A DNA stretch of 64,000 nucleotides from Talpa occidentalis (GCF_014898055.3 NW_023601212.1:48472329-48536328); one strand, 5' to 3'; shown: positions 11,520 to 22,142, counted from the stretch's first letter. Translations and numbers: made by a program. The notes: generated by a model from the letters alone, not told the origin.

Positions 11520-13135
11520 TGGATTATTTACTTTGTTTTTGCTGAGTCTCATCAGCTTTTTGTAGATCTTTGTGATCAGTCCTTTATCATTAGTGTTGTG
11601 TGCAAAAATTTTCTCCAAATCCGTGGGGCATCTCTTTGTTTTGGTTACTGTCTCTTTTGCTGTGCAGAAGCTCTTTAATTTGATGTAGTCCCAACTGTTT
11701 ATCTTTGCCTTCTCTACCACTGTTTTAGGTGATGTGTCTTTAAAGATGTTACTGAGGTGTGTGTCATGTAGTGTTTCCCCTATATTCCCTTCTATATATT
11801 TTATGGTTTCAGGTCTTATGACTAGTTCTTTAATGCATTTTGAGTTGGTTTGTGTGCATGGTGTGAGGTAGTAGTCACACTTCATTCTTTTGCATGTTGT
11901 GACCCAGTTTTTCCAGCACCATTTATTAAACAAACTTTCTTTGCTCCATTGCATTTTCTTTGCTCCTTTGTCACAGGTTAGTTGACTATAAATCTGTGGT
12001 TTTATTTCTGGATTTTGTATTTGGTTCCATTGGTCCATGTGTCTGTTCTTGTTCCAATACCATGCAGTTTTGATTATTATGGCTTTGTAGTATAGTTTGA
12101 AATCTGGGAGTGTGATACCTCCAGTCCTTTTTTTTTTCAGGAGAGGTTTGGCTATTTGGGGTTTTTGGTGGCTCCATATGAATTTCATCAATATTTGTTT
12201 GATTTCTTTGAAGAATGTCATTGAAATTTTTATTGGAATAGCATTGAATCTGTAAATTGCTTTTGGTAGCATGGCCATTTTGATCATGCTAATTCTTCCA
12301 ATCCCTGAGCAGGGAATGTCTTTCCATTTTTTGGTGTCTTCTTCTATTTCTTTTAACAGTTTTTTTTTTGTATACAAATTTTCTTTGTAGTTTATTTCCA
12401 AGTATTTGATTTTTTTGTTTCAATAATAAAAGGGATTTCTTGATTTCTTCTTGTTCAGATTTATTGTTTGTGTATAGGAAGGCTACTGATTTTTGTGCAT
12501 TGATTTTGAATCCTTCTACTTTACTAAGCTGATTGATTAGTTGGATTAGTTTTTCTGTGGAGTTTTGGGGGATCTCTATGTATATTATCATATCATTTGC
12601 GAATAATGATAGTTTTACTTCTTCCTTCCCTATTTGGATCCCTGTATATCTTTCTCTTGTCTTATTGCTCTGGGTAGGACTTCCAGTTGTTTCTGAATGT
12701 TTGGTGGAATTCATTTGTAAATCCATCTAGTCCTGGGCTTTTGTTTTGGGGGAGGGTTTTGATTACCATTTCAATTTCACTGCTTGTAATTGGACTGTTT
12801 AGATGTTCTATTTCTTCTTTATCTAGCTTTGGGTAATTGTAAAGTTATAGGAATTTGTCCGTCTCTTCAATTGTTGATCTTGTATGCATATAACTGTTTA
12901 TAGTAGTTTCTGATTATTCTTTTGATTTCTGATGTGTCTGTTGTGATTTCTCCTCTTTCATTTGTGATCCTATTTATTTGTGCTTTCTCCCATTTTTCCT
13001 TTGTGAGCCTGGCTAGGGGTTTGTCTATTTTTCTTACTTTTTTGAAGAACCAGCTTTTGGTTTCATTATCTTTTGGATTTTTTTTTTAGTTTCTATTTCA
13101 TTTATTTCTGCTTTGATTTTTATTATTTCCTTTCT

Positions 13136-13850
13136 TCATTTTCAGCTCCTTCTTCATGCTTGGGAAGTTCTCTTCAATTGAATATTTTCTCTGTTCCTAT
13201 GTCTCTCTCCTTTCCTTCTGAGATTCCTATAACTCTTATATTTCCTTTCCTCATGGATCCCATAGTTCCCAAAGTCTTCATTCTTTTTCCTTCATATTTC
13301 TCTTTCCTTTTCTGTTTTGGTTCTTTTTATTTCTGCGTCTTTGAGAGTACTTATTCATTCTTCTATTTCTTCTATTCTGCTTTCACGGCTTTTCCCAGAG
13401 TTCTTTAGCTCCTCCATTAATCTGTTGATCTCCTACCTTTCTTTCATTTCCCTCTTTAGGGACTCAAATTCATTCTTCTGCTCATTGATTATTTTCCCCT
13501 TATCATTGTTTTCCTTTATGACTTCTTTCAGTTTTTTAATTATGGCAATTTTAAATTCTCCATCTGGAAGGCTCAGAATTTCTTCCAAGTCACTGTTGTT
13601 GCAATCTGGTTGTTGACTTTCTTTTTGTGGTGTGTCTTTTCCCTGAGGATTTGCTTGGTTGCTTGTAGTTTTTCTTCTCCCTGCTGCTTGTTTTCTAATT
13701 TGTCCTATTTGTTTGGGACACTGTGTCATTGGTACTGGCTGGTGTCTCTTTGGTGTGTGTGCTCCTTCTGGGATGTCAGAAACTGGTGCCCAATCAAGTC
13801 CAATACTGTTATGCCAGAATTCCAGTAGGACAGTGGTACTAAGGATATGT
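13136..13850 (-). pseudogene. L1 ORF1, N-terminal half
   Basis: L1 ORF1 encodes a trimeric RNA-binding chaperone. The minus-strand frame at about 13433-13888 has the lysine/glutamine-rich N-terminus (motifs 'RKQAAGRRKTT', 'DTPQKESQQPDC', 'LPDGEFKIAIIKKLKEV'). It is followed in another frame by coiled-coil and RRM-approach residues to about 13140, where the deletion joins it to mid-ORF2. The start is probably the Met within 'PVPMTQCPKQI', by comparison with the copies at 24029 and near 36150. The RRM and C-terminal domain are largely lost. Confidence 0.75.
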
Positions 13851-13899
13851 TGATGGGTGCTGTCCCTGGAAATCCACTTCCTCTGCATTTATTTAATAC

Positions 13900-14564
13900 C
13901 ATATATGGGTCTTGAGGCCCCTCAGACTGCCCTGGTGGTGGCTGGATCACCCCTGGGCAAGCTAATCGCTGTATCCCCTCTGAGTCTGACTCAAGGCCAG
14001 ATGTGGGGCCTGGCCTGTGCCCGCTCTTTTGGCTCACCTCTGACTTTGGGGATAGCCCTTTCTCAGTTCCACACAGTTTTGGTGAGGTCCAGAGTCAAAG
14101 CTCCCACCTTAAGGATGGCTCATCTAGGAGGCACTTCCCTGCTCCCTCAGACTTCCCTGGTGGTGGCTGGATCCCTCATTGGGCTCCAACTAGCAGCCAG
14201 TCATGGGGCCTCACTTGTGTGGGCTTTCAGCTCACCTGATTGTGGGGACAACCCTTTCTCAGTTTCACGTGGTTTTGGTGAGGTCCGGACGCAAAGTTCC
14301 CTGTCTTAGATTTAGTGCTACTGGGAGGCACTTTCCTGTGCCCTCAGTCTGCCATGGTGGCTGGATCGCCCCCCCCCCCCCCCCCCCCAGTTCCCAATTG
14401 TTGGATTCCGCTAGTCATGGGGCCTGGCTTGTGTGGGATTTCAGCTCACCTCTGACTGTGGGATCAGCCCTTTCTCAGTTCCAGGCAGCTTTGGTGAGGT
14501 CCAGAGGCAGAGCTCCCTGTCTTCAATATGGCATGTCTGGAGGCACTTCCCCGCACTCTCACTT
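13900..14564 (-). repeat. Tandem L1 5'UTR monomers, about 196 bp each
   Basis: The anchor CCCTTTCTCAGTT occurs at 14056, 14252 and 14468, each time followed by TTTGGTGAGGTCC and preceded by TCACCTCTGACTG or a variant. Spacing is 196 and 216 bp. The longer unit is inflated by a run of 20 C at 14369-14388. A partial unit starts around 13917. Position directly upstream of ORF1 identifies these as L1 promoter monomers, as in the murine A/Tf/Gf arrangement. Confidence 0.7.
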
Positions 14565-14579
14565 AATTTCTCCTTTTCA

Positions 14580-14839
14580 GGGGCCTCCCTGCTGGCACAA
14601 GGGGTTAAGCACCACACTATGAAGCAATTCGCAGTCTCTGCAGCACGAGTTCCAACCCCATGGCAGCAGACCTCTCCTGACTCGCCCACTGCTCCCCTTA
14701 GCAGCGTACTTCAGCAACGCACTTCGGTTGATCTGCCTGTTCTGTTCCCCACTCTGTCTTTGGTGAATCCTCTCACCCCCTGCATCTCTGGCCTGTACCC
14801 TAGCTCTTGTATGCATAAATAAATAAATCTTTAAAAGAA
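14580..14839 (+). mobile_element. tRNA-derived SINE at the L1 5' junction
   Basis: Head GGGCCTCCCTGCTGGCAC, body with TCTGCCTGTTCTGTTCCCC, tail ATAAATAAATAAATCTTTAAAA. It is flanked by AATTTCTCCTTTTCA at 14565 and 14840. The first of these is also the target duplication of the L1 to its left, so the SINE went into the duplicated site of the older insertion. Confidence 0.9.
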
Positions 14840-14854
14840 AATTTCTCCTTTTCA

Positions 14855-15640
14855 TCAATACAGTGAGTTGGTTCAGAAGTCCTTTGCAGACACTACAAAA
14901 TTAGGTTTCATGACATATTTGCCTTAATAATTAGTAATTTCTGATTAAATTTTAGGTATCAGTTAAATAAAATATAATGTTAAAATTAAAAATGAAAACA
15001 TGCATTAATAAGAAATGAGGAATTACTTCATGCTTATGTCACAAGTGAAGAGATGTATTTGATCCCCTCATTGCAGCATGTTTGTTCCTTAAGAAGTATT
15101 TTTAGATTTTTTTTTGCACTATAAGCTGAGTTTAGTATTTAATAGGAATTGTTTGATTTAATTTACATAGAAGTTCGTTCTATGAAGCTATATTGCTGAG
15201 AACTCCATTCTCCACTACAGAAATGGGGCATTGAAAGAGTTAGTGATATACCTAAAGTTACAGTGGAGTTAGGGATTAGATCTTGATTGGAATGTTGTCA
15301 ATATGCTTCCAGTTATCAAACTCTGGGGCAGTATTTCTCAACAAGAGTTGATTATGTTCCATCAGCTGAAGGGGTGCAGCTGAAAACCTGCAATCCATGT
15401 GGCAGCATCAACATAAATTATAATTCTGCTACCCATATCAACAATGAGGAGAAAAAAACATTTCCAGATCAACATTTCTCCAACTTCAGTATGTACATGA
15501 ATCACTATGATTCTTAGCATAAATGCAGGTTCTGACAGCAGATCCTGGTGAATCTAGAAATTCTGCATTTCTAACTGGCTCCTAATGATGCTAATCCTGG
15601 CTCTGGTTTATGGACTACTATGAGAGTTTGGGGGAAAACT
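14855..15640 (+). repeat. Low-copy duplicon, copy B, right part
   Basis: Resumes the paralogy with copy A: ATAGAAGTTCGTTCTATGAA (near 15168, copy A near 1880), CTCCATTCTCCACTACAGAA near 15207 (MIR), CTCAAACTGG-like TATCAAACTCTGGGGCAG near 15315 (MER20) and a MER5A at about 15475-15630. Confidence 0.65.
15475..15630 (+). mobile_element. MER5A hAT DNA transposon
   Basis: Matches MER5A order: ATGAATCACTATGATTCTTAGC, GTTCTGACAGCAGATCCTGGTGAATC, AATTCTGCATTTCTAACTGGCTCC, TAATGATGCTAATCCTGG. It is located just after the MER20 in duplicon copy B. Confidence 0.65.
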
Positions 15641-15798
15641 GTGTGTCAAGAGTCAGTTTACATAGTTTATAAAAGTTCTTTACCACCAAATATCATCTTT
15701 GCAAGTAACTTGGAAGAATACTATATTCACTCATCCAGAGGCTGAATGAATTCTATTTTTGGTTATTTTATAAAAAGGCCTTAAAGTCTACCCAATGA

Positions 15799-16067
15799 AG
15801 GCCTCCCCTGGTAGTTCAGGCAGTTGAGCACAGCGCTGTGAATATGTCCACAGACTCTGCAGTGCCAGTTCGATCCTGGCTGGCCAGCGAGGGTCCCACA
15901 TGGCACGGCAGACCTCTCCTGTCATGCCCGCTGCTCCCCTCAGCAGTGTATTTCATCAGTCTGCCTGTTCTGTTCCCCACTCTATCTCTGGTGAATCCTC
16001 TCACCTTTCTGTCCATCTGGCCTGTACCCCGGTTCTTGTATAAATAAATAAATAAAACTTTTTAAAA
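15799..16067 (+). mobile_element. tRNA-derived SINE
   Basis: Head GGCCTCCCCTGGTAGTTCAG, B-box-like GGTTCGATCC variant (AGTTCGATCC at about 15868), tail TATAAATAAATAAATAAAAC. A perfect target duplication, AAAGTCTACCCAATGA, occurs at 15783 and 16068, which suggests a fairly recent insertion. Confidence 0.92.
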
Positions 16068-16103
16068 AAAGTCTACCCAATGATACATTTCAGAAAAAGT
16101 TAT

Positions 16104-16577
16104 TGTAGTGGGAGAATAAGGGCCCCCAGAGATGCCCGCAACCTAATATCCAGCACCTTTAAATATGTAATTCTTTTTATAACAAGGGAGTATTAGGATT
16201 TCAAGTGGAATAATGTTGTTAGTCATCTTACTTTAAGAAGATTAATCATGATCCTCCAGGTTGTATTAAGGTAATCGCAATGATTCTCTAAGGGCTGAAG
16301 AAGGAGGCAGAAAGTTAGGTGTCAGAGGGAGATTTAATAATGCTGTTGTTGGCTTTGGAGATGATAGAATTTCCTGAACCAAGGAATGTAGGTGGTCAGT
16401 ACAACTGGATTAAGAAAGAAAACTAATTTATTCATGAGCCTTTAGAAAGAACGCAGGCTACAGACATCTTGAATTTAACTCAATTAGCTTTTGATTTCAG
16501 AACCACATAAGTATATATCTCTTTGTTTTAAGCCATGAATGTATGCATATTTGCAGTGGTAATATGGAACTAATACA
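16104..16577 (+). mobile_element. MLT1-type MaLR LTR
   Basis: The order of landmarks matches the MLT1 group of ancient ERVL-MaLR LTRs: TGTAGTGGGAG start, CCTAATATCCAGCACCTTTAAATATG, GGGCTGAAGAAGGAGGCAGAAAG, TGTTGGCTTTGGAGATGATAGAA, CCAAGGAATGTAGGTGG, TTTTAAGCCATGAATG and the end GGAACTAATACA. No internal viral sequence is present, so it is a solo LTR. Confidence 0.75.
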
Positions 16578-17130
16578 TACTTCTAATAGGGACTCAATAT
16601 AATGCTTGAGGGAGCTGAATTTAAACTCCACCATTCCTTCATTCAGTGTCCCTTGGTTAAGTTTATTTTGTGTTGCTATCTCACCAGTATTGAGGAGAAA
16701 TTTAATTTATTTGGCAATAGCTGGTACAGAGCATCTTCCATTCCATAAATGTAAAAGTGGTTGTGACTTTGAGAACTTTGGGCATTATGATAGGAAAAAT
16801 AATTCATTATTGACATGAAAGTTACCCACTCTACTTTAAATATTTTTAAAATACTTTAAATTCATTCTTTGAATTTTATGTTAATTCAAACATCCATCGT
16901 CATTCTTTTTAGCTTAATGGTCTCTCAAATTTCTGGTCAACATAAAAGATGGGATTATAATTCTTCTGTGAGTATATACACATATTTTTGCAATTGTGAT
17001 CATTAAAATAAAAATATATACAACTAAACACAAACACATACATATACATTCCCATTATAGTTTCATGTTTTCTTTGGAATTAAAATATTTCCACATGTAT
17101 CATTTACTCCTCATAACATCCTTGTGAAGG
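16578..17130. other. Unique DNA, nothing recognised
   Basis: AT-rich sequence without a recognisable gene or repeat. The short frame at 16606-16818 has no family resemblance that I can see. Confidence 0.45.
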
Positions 17131-17597
17131 TGCAGTGTAAATGATTGTCAGACTTTTCTGCCCTCCCACCATTATGATTGATGATATATCCCTGCAGTCC
17201 TGAATGCATGCCTGATGGCGGGCACCTGGAGTAGGGTGTGGGCATATGTAGGTGGGATACACCTGGGCTGAGAGACTGGGCTTATAAGGGTGGCATCATG
17301 GGACACCAGAGGAACAGAGCATAAGGACAACAAGCGAGAGAGCAGAGAGAAAGAGAAGCAGAAGAGAGAGAACGAGACCATGAGAGAACACCAGAGAGCC
17401 CAGAAAGAGTGAAGATTCGCTGGGGTTGGGAGGCCTACCAGCCTTCTGCCCACCATTCCCCCCCCAGCACCTCTGCCTGCTGTGTACCTGTTAAAATGGC
17501 AATAAAAGCCTGAAAAACCCACCAAGGTCTCCAGGACTCTCTTTTCCCCATCTGCTCAGGTCATAGAAAACCTGCTCTGTGCCTTCCTGCCCCTACA
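17131..17597 (+). mobile_element. ERV1-like solo LTR (family shared with 30.8-32.2 kb)
   Basis: It runs from TGCAGTGTAA to CCCCTACA and shares its order with the LTRs at 30802, 31416 and 31625: CAGACTTTTCTG, CAGTCCTGAATGCATGCCTGATGG, GGGCACCTGGAGTAGGGTGTGGG, a TATA-like CTTATAAGGG at about 17281, a purine-rich AGAGAG stretch, GGGAGGCCTACCAGCC, AATAAAAGCC near 17502 and TCATAGAAAACCTGCTCTGT. Compared with the others it is diverged, and I cannot define a clean target duplication. No gag, pol or env is adjacent. Confidence 0.75.
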
Positions 17598-18540
17598 GAA
17601 TGTAACCCACATGACTTTGAGAAATAATGTAACTGAGAATCAGGATGATTAAAATTTTTAATTATATAACAGAGCTGTTAAAGTTTGTTGCTCACTGTCT
17701 TAAATTATATAAAAATGAAATGATGCAGCATGTATTCTGAAATTTTGGGGCTCCTTTATTTCCAAAACTTGTACATTGAAAATATATGCATTTTTTAAGT
17801 CATTCTACTCTCCATAATTAGTTAAAAGGTGAAAAATCTAATAGTGCGTGTCAGCGTAGGATCTGGAGAAAGTAGCTGAGTCATACTGGGCAGATGTGGA
17901 GGAGTCTCTAGCAATTGGAAGAGAGGAAAGTGTCATAGATAGTTACAGGCACACTAGAATCAAAAAAAGCCAATTCACATTTCATAACCTCACTTTCCCC
18001 ATTAAACTATTAACCAAGATATATAAATTGAATAAACTGATCAGGTATTTGTTCATAACAATAGTACCATGCAATTGGACACAACATCATGGATGAACCT
18101 TAGAAAAACAATGTCTAGACACTCAGGTGACTCTAATATTAACCATGAAGAGAACAATGGGAGATCAGAAACTTCCCATCATATAATCCCATTTGAAAAT
18201 AAAGATGTTAGAATATTTGATTTTTAGTTTGGATGGTTATGCAACAGTAGCTAATTGAAAAGACGCATACATGAGGGAAGTTGAAGTAATCTGCTTCTCC
18301 TTATTTTTTGGCAAGTTTTCTAATACAAAGACAGCATTGATGATCATTTAAGTTTTTGCTATTCAAGTTTATTCAAAAACAGGATTAAAAAGTGACTACT
18401 TGAGGTTCTTTGCAGGTTCCAGAGAGGTTTGAAGGTCATGCATGTTTGTGAAAACAAAATAAAACAAAAACAAAACAAAACTCTTGACCCCAAATCACAC
18501 ATGAATTCAAACTTTCATGCAAGTCACTTTTTTAACCATG
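17598..18540. other. Unique DNA, nothing recognised
   Basis: AT-rich DNA with only short chance frames. Confidence 0.45.
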
Positions 18541-18549
18541 CATCATGGG

Positions 18550-19325
18550 GAGACTCCTGAGCAAAATGTGGAAATATATAGATGATGTTGATATTGTTCA
18601 TTCGCTGACCCTCTAGCATTTATGAAAAAAATTATAAAAGGTCTTGTTTTCTCATCCAACACGTCATTCTGCGTTTTTGGATTGGTTAATTTAGTCCATT
18701 TACACTTAGTGTGATTATTGTAAATAATGAGGATTTGTAACTGCCATTTTGTCTTTAGTTTTCTGGTTCTATCTGTTTTTTTCTTCTGTTCATTTTTGTT
18801 TTGTAGATTTTTCTCTCTTTGATTGAAATAGAGGAGTGCCTTCCACCATTTCTTGGGGGGAGGGGGATCTAGTGTTTGCAAACTCCTTCAGCTCCTGTTT
18901 GTCTGGGAAGGCCTTTAGTTCTCTCTTATTTCCAAAAAACAGTCTTTCAGGATATAGTATTCATGGGTAGTTTTTATACTGAGTACTGCATTTATATTGA
19001 GTATTTTGAATCTGTCATTTTGTTCTCTGAGATGCTTATCTCCTGAAAAATCTAATGAAAGCCTAATGGGAGTACCTTTACACTCTTTGCTCTCATGGAC
19101 TCTTGGCAGTTTCACTACTACATGTTTTGATGTAGGTTCACTGTATTTTGATACCAAGTATTTTTTGGCTTCATGGGCTTGTATATTTAGTTCTTTCCTC
19201 TGGTTTGGGAAGTTTTCTTCTATTATTTCTTTGAATAAGTTCTCTGTCCTCACCCCCCTTCCCATGCTGAGATAGCCATTATTCATATGTTGCCTTTCAT
19301 AATGGAGCTGGATAGTTCTTGAAGT
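18550..19325 (-). mobile_element. Old L1: ORF1 3' part and inter-ORF region
   Basis: The minus-strand frame at about 18915-19300 contains ORF1 RRM/C-terminal motifs ('LFKEIIEENFPNQRKEL', 'VVKLPRVHES', 'GTPIRLSLDFSGD'). The stretch down to about 18620 resembles the ORF1-ORF2 spacer of old L1s. Stops and frame losses are frequent, and ORF2 is not present next to it. Confidence 0.7.
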
Positions 19326-19326
19326 A

Positions 19327-19432
19327 TTTGTCATATACACATACACACACACACACACCACACACACACATATATAGTATATATTATATATATACACACA
19401 GACACACACATACACATGCATACATACACACA
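19327..19432. repeat. (CA)n/(TA)n dinucleotide tract
   Basis: Interrupted CACACA and TATATA runs. The IAP-like LTR begins immediately after it. Confidence 0.85.
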
Positions 19433-19816
19433 TGTTGGGAGCCTGCTGCCCTAAATGGAGCTGGAGTTTTTGAATAATACCTGTTTACTCTGCATACGGA
19501 GTTCCAGGGCATTAGAACTTCTTCCCAGAAGTGACTCCTGTTCTTTGCGGATGGACTGGCTTCTGCACATGTACCCTACTAACCAGGAAAAGTTGTTTTC
19601 AGCAGTAACTTATTAATATGTATAAGCAAAAACACAATTGCATGCTATTTTCTTGTTCCTTTGTTCATATATTCAATAAAAGCTTTCACCAGGAGAGTGA
19701 AAGGCAGACCTGCTCTTGATGGCACTCTCCCCAGCCTCCCCCCATTGCAAATTCATTTAGACTCTCAGTCTTTGTTAATGGCAGAGAACTTCATCAGCTG
19801 TCCTGTCCATGGCACA
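19433..19816 (+). mobile_element. Solo LTR resembling class II (IAP/ERVK-type)
   Basis: The start TGTTGGGAGCCTGCTG resembles the 5' end of betaretroviral/IAP-type LTRs. AATAAAAGC at about 19675 is followed by an R/U5-like segment, and the element ends near GGCACA. It is flanked on both sides by CACACA sequence, so the target duplication cannot be resolved inside the microsatellite. No internal genes are present. Confidence 0.55.
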
Positions 19817-19825
19817 TACACACAC

Positions 19826-19851
19826 GTCATATATATATATATATATATATA
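19826..19851. repeat. (TA)n microsatellite
   Basis: Uninterrupted TA run right after the LTR end. Probably the continuation of the dinucleotide tract that the LTR split. Confidence 0.85.
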
Positions 19852-20069
19852 ATTTTTTACATCTCATAATAACGTAAAAAAATATTATTTTATTCTCTCT
19901 TATTATTATTCTCTCTTAAATTATTATTTTATTCTCTCTTCTTTTATCTGGATCCTTTGTGCATTACTATTTTTGAGGCCACTGATTCTGGTCTATTATC
20001 CTTCCATAGATTTTTCTATAATGTTTTTATTACATTCTTTGTGTTTTATATCCTGAATCTCCACTACTT

Positions 20070-20330
20070 ACTTTCTTTTTTTAATTTTTTTTACAATGTT
20101 TGCTTTCTTTTCTCAGGTGTAGTCCCCCTAGAATTTCCACCACCAATTCACCTGTGCACCATCACCATAGTCTGTGTGTGAGAACACATTCCCTCCCCTG
20201 TTTTGATCCCTCTCCCTCCCCTCCTCTTCAGAGTGTCTCTGATTAATAGTTCCTGGTTAATTTTGTTTTTTAATTTATTATGATTTTTTTCAGGTCCCTT
20301 ATTTGGTTCCCCTACATTCCTCCTATTTTT
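20070..20330 (-). mobile_element. L1 3'UTR fragment
   Basis: Reverse match to the L1 3'UTR seen in the other copies: TTACAATGTTTGCTTTC, CAGGTGTAGTCCCC, TTCCACCACCAATTCACC, GTTTTGATCCCTCTCC, CAGGTCCCTTATTTGGTTCCCC. Hardly any coding sequence is included. The insertion is therefore heavily 5'-truncated. Confidence 0.75.
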
Positions 20331-20334
20331 TGGA

Positions 20335-20960
20335 AAAAAAAAATTAGTAAAAATAGCTTATAGAATTGAACTGCTTTTACTCTTCCTGCAGGTGGCACTG
20401 CAGTTTTGTTTAATATTATCTTAGTTAGGGGGGCTTTGCTAACTCCTGGTTGTATTGAGACCTGTTTTTGTGGTTGCTTAGACAGCAGGGTGGGAAAGGG
20501 ACTAAGAGGGTTCAACTTCTGGTGCAATTTTTCCAGGGGGAAAGGAAGGGGTGACTGTTTGTGGCATTATCAATGTCCCTCCTTTCCAAGTTTCCTAATT
20601 CAGGATTTTCAGTTTATGTACTGTCGGTGAGTTTCATGAGGTCAGCACCAGTCTGGAGAGGCTGAGGAGGGAGATTACAGTCCAGAGCACAGTCTCTGAT
20701 CTCCTTGCTGAAGATCAAGCTTGGGTGGAGAATCCTAGCTCTCTGCACTTTATCCCCTGGTGAAGGATGTCTGCCTTCACACTGTTTATTAAGCTGGCAA
20801 CTCCCCAGCCCCATCTGTATCCTCTGGCTCAGACTGCAGCCTCCAGGCATTTCTCTCCATCAGCCTTTTGCTCAATAAAGTATGACTCTTTTTAGTGTTC
20901 CTCTATGTTGTATGTGTTGGTTTCTGATGTTCAAGGGGTATACCAGTGTCACCCAAGCCT
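20335..20960 (+). mobile_element. Possible LTR with AATAAA
   Basis: A GC-richer block between L1 debris and AT-rich DNA. GCTCAATAAAGTATGACTC near 20871 looks like an ERV polyadenylation region, and the block ends around GATGTTCAAGGGG. I cannot find terminal TG...CA pairs with a target duplication, so the call is tentative. Confidence 0.3.
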
Positions 20961-22142
20961 TAAGATATCTAGGTCTTAGCTGTTAAGTGTTAACTGATTC
21001 TCTCAGTAGTGAAAGAAGAGACAACCTCTTGTTACATCTTGATTCAGTATTCACTATGAATTTAAATGTTATTTGAAGATTCCATTAAAAAATTGTATTT
21101 GGAGCCAAAACTGCAATGATTGTGAAACAAATCCAAATTATGGACAAGAATATGAAATTTATTGCATTCATTTTAAGTGCTTATGGATATTGTAAAAGGT
21201 ATTATTGATTTACAGATTGTGGAGTTGTCCAAACTGACTTTAGAGTTCTTATTTGATGCAAAGTGGGATTTCAATATTAAACATCTTTAAGATAATCTAA
21301 ATGAATGAGATGTTCACTTTGCTTGAACATAAAGTCAAGATGTGTTCAGAAATGGGTTCCATGTATAGACTCCATGGGAGAATCTGTTTCCATGACTTTT
21401 CCAGTTTGTGGAAATTTTTGGCAATTTTTGATTCCTGTCCCTTCTTCCACAGCAAAGCCAGAATCATGGCCACTTCACATCTCTCACTGTCTCCATCTTT
21501 TCTTCCTCTACCTTCCACATTTATGGAACTCTTGTGACTTTATTAGGTTCAATACATAATGAAGATTGTCTCTTCATATAAAAGCCAGGTAATTAGCAAA
21601 CTGAATTACACTTGCAACCTTCATTCTCTTGCAATTTCATATGGTATATCCAAAGATTCCAGAGACTAGGAAGTAAAATAATTTGGGAAATCATTATTCG
21701 TAGTACTACAGAGTCTTTTTGAGATATATGTTATTTTATGTCACTTTTATGCACTTGGATTAAAGACTCAAAAGCAGAAAATATCAAAACCAATTGGAAA
21801 ACTATTACAACTGAGATGTGTAACTAAGCTGTAATATCTTTTTAGACTCTGGAATGGGTAATTAGACTTTTATTTCCAAATCACATATTAGGAGAATCAT
21901 GTGGTTTAATCATTATAGTCACCTCTTAACTATCAATCATGAAGTAAACGCTTATAAAATGAAGTCAACTCACCATAACTTTCATGTCACTAGTCTTTCA
22001 TTATCTTGAATATTTTTTCCTGAAATATTTCTTGTTAAAGGTGAATCCAATACACATAAAATTAAGCCCAAAGTTCAAAAAATGGAGTTTAATATATTGT
22101 GAAAATTGTAATGGTATGAAAATTCCATGATGCTTCACAATG
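20961..22142. other. Unique DNA, nothing recognised
   Basis: No recognisable gene, RNA or repeat. Overlapping short frames at 21297-21559 on both strands do not resemble a known family. Confidence 0.45.

Larger units (their letters stand above)
10572..13135 (-). pseudogene. L1 ORF2, missing endonuclease and part of RT
   Basis: Remnant of the L1 endonuclease/RT. Visible parts in protein order: inter-domain region near 13040-13130 ('KTKSWFF'-like), '[11 protein letters not shown]' near 12715, a jump directly into '[16 protein letters not shown]' near 12590-12650 (the FADD box reads FAND), '[11 protein letters not shown]' near 12230, [14 protein letters not shown] near 12100 and the Cys-rich C-terminus near 11000. 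The missing endonuclease and missing RT block rule out activity. Frameshifts and the SINE at 11205 break it further. Confidence 0.8.
10339..14579 (-). mobile_element. L1 with two internal deletions and monomeric 5'UTR
   Basis: Minus-strand L1 whose 3'UTR starts near 10352 and whose 5'UTR ends near 14564. The target duplication is AATTTCTCCTTTT, at 10339 and again at 14565. Order on the minus strand is 5'UTR monomers (14564 to about 13900), ORF1 N-terminal half, deletion junction at about 13137, ORF2 fragment, second deletion at about 12688, ORF2 C-terminus (stop near 10572) and 3'UTR. Against the full-length copy the first deletion spans roughly 1.45 kb (ORF1 3' half and the endonuclease) and the second roughly 150 RT codons. 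A SINE and a U6 fragment lie within it at 11205-11519. Confidence 0.85.

Noticed and set aside
14369..14388. Run of 20 C considered as a regulatory or telomeric feature
   Set aside because: It is a homopolymer expansion inside one L1 5'UTR monomer. Length may also be affected by sequencing error.
13857..14822. Open frames of 129-150 codons on the plus strand
   Set aside because: These are antisense to L1 5'UTR monomers and a SINE. The repeated pattern reflects the tandem units.
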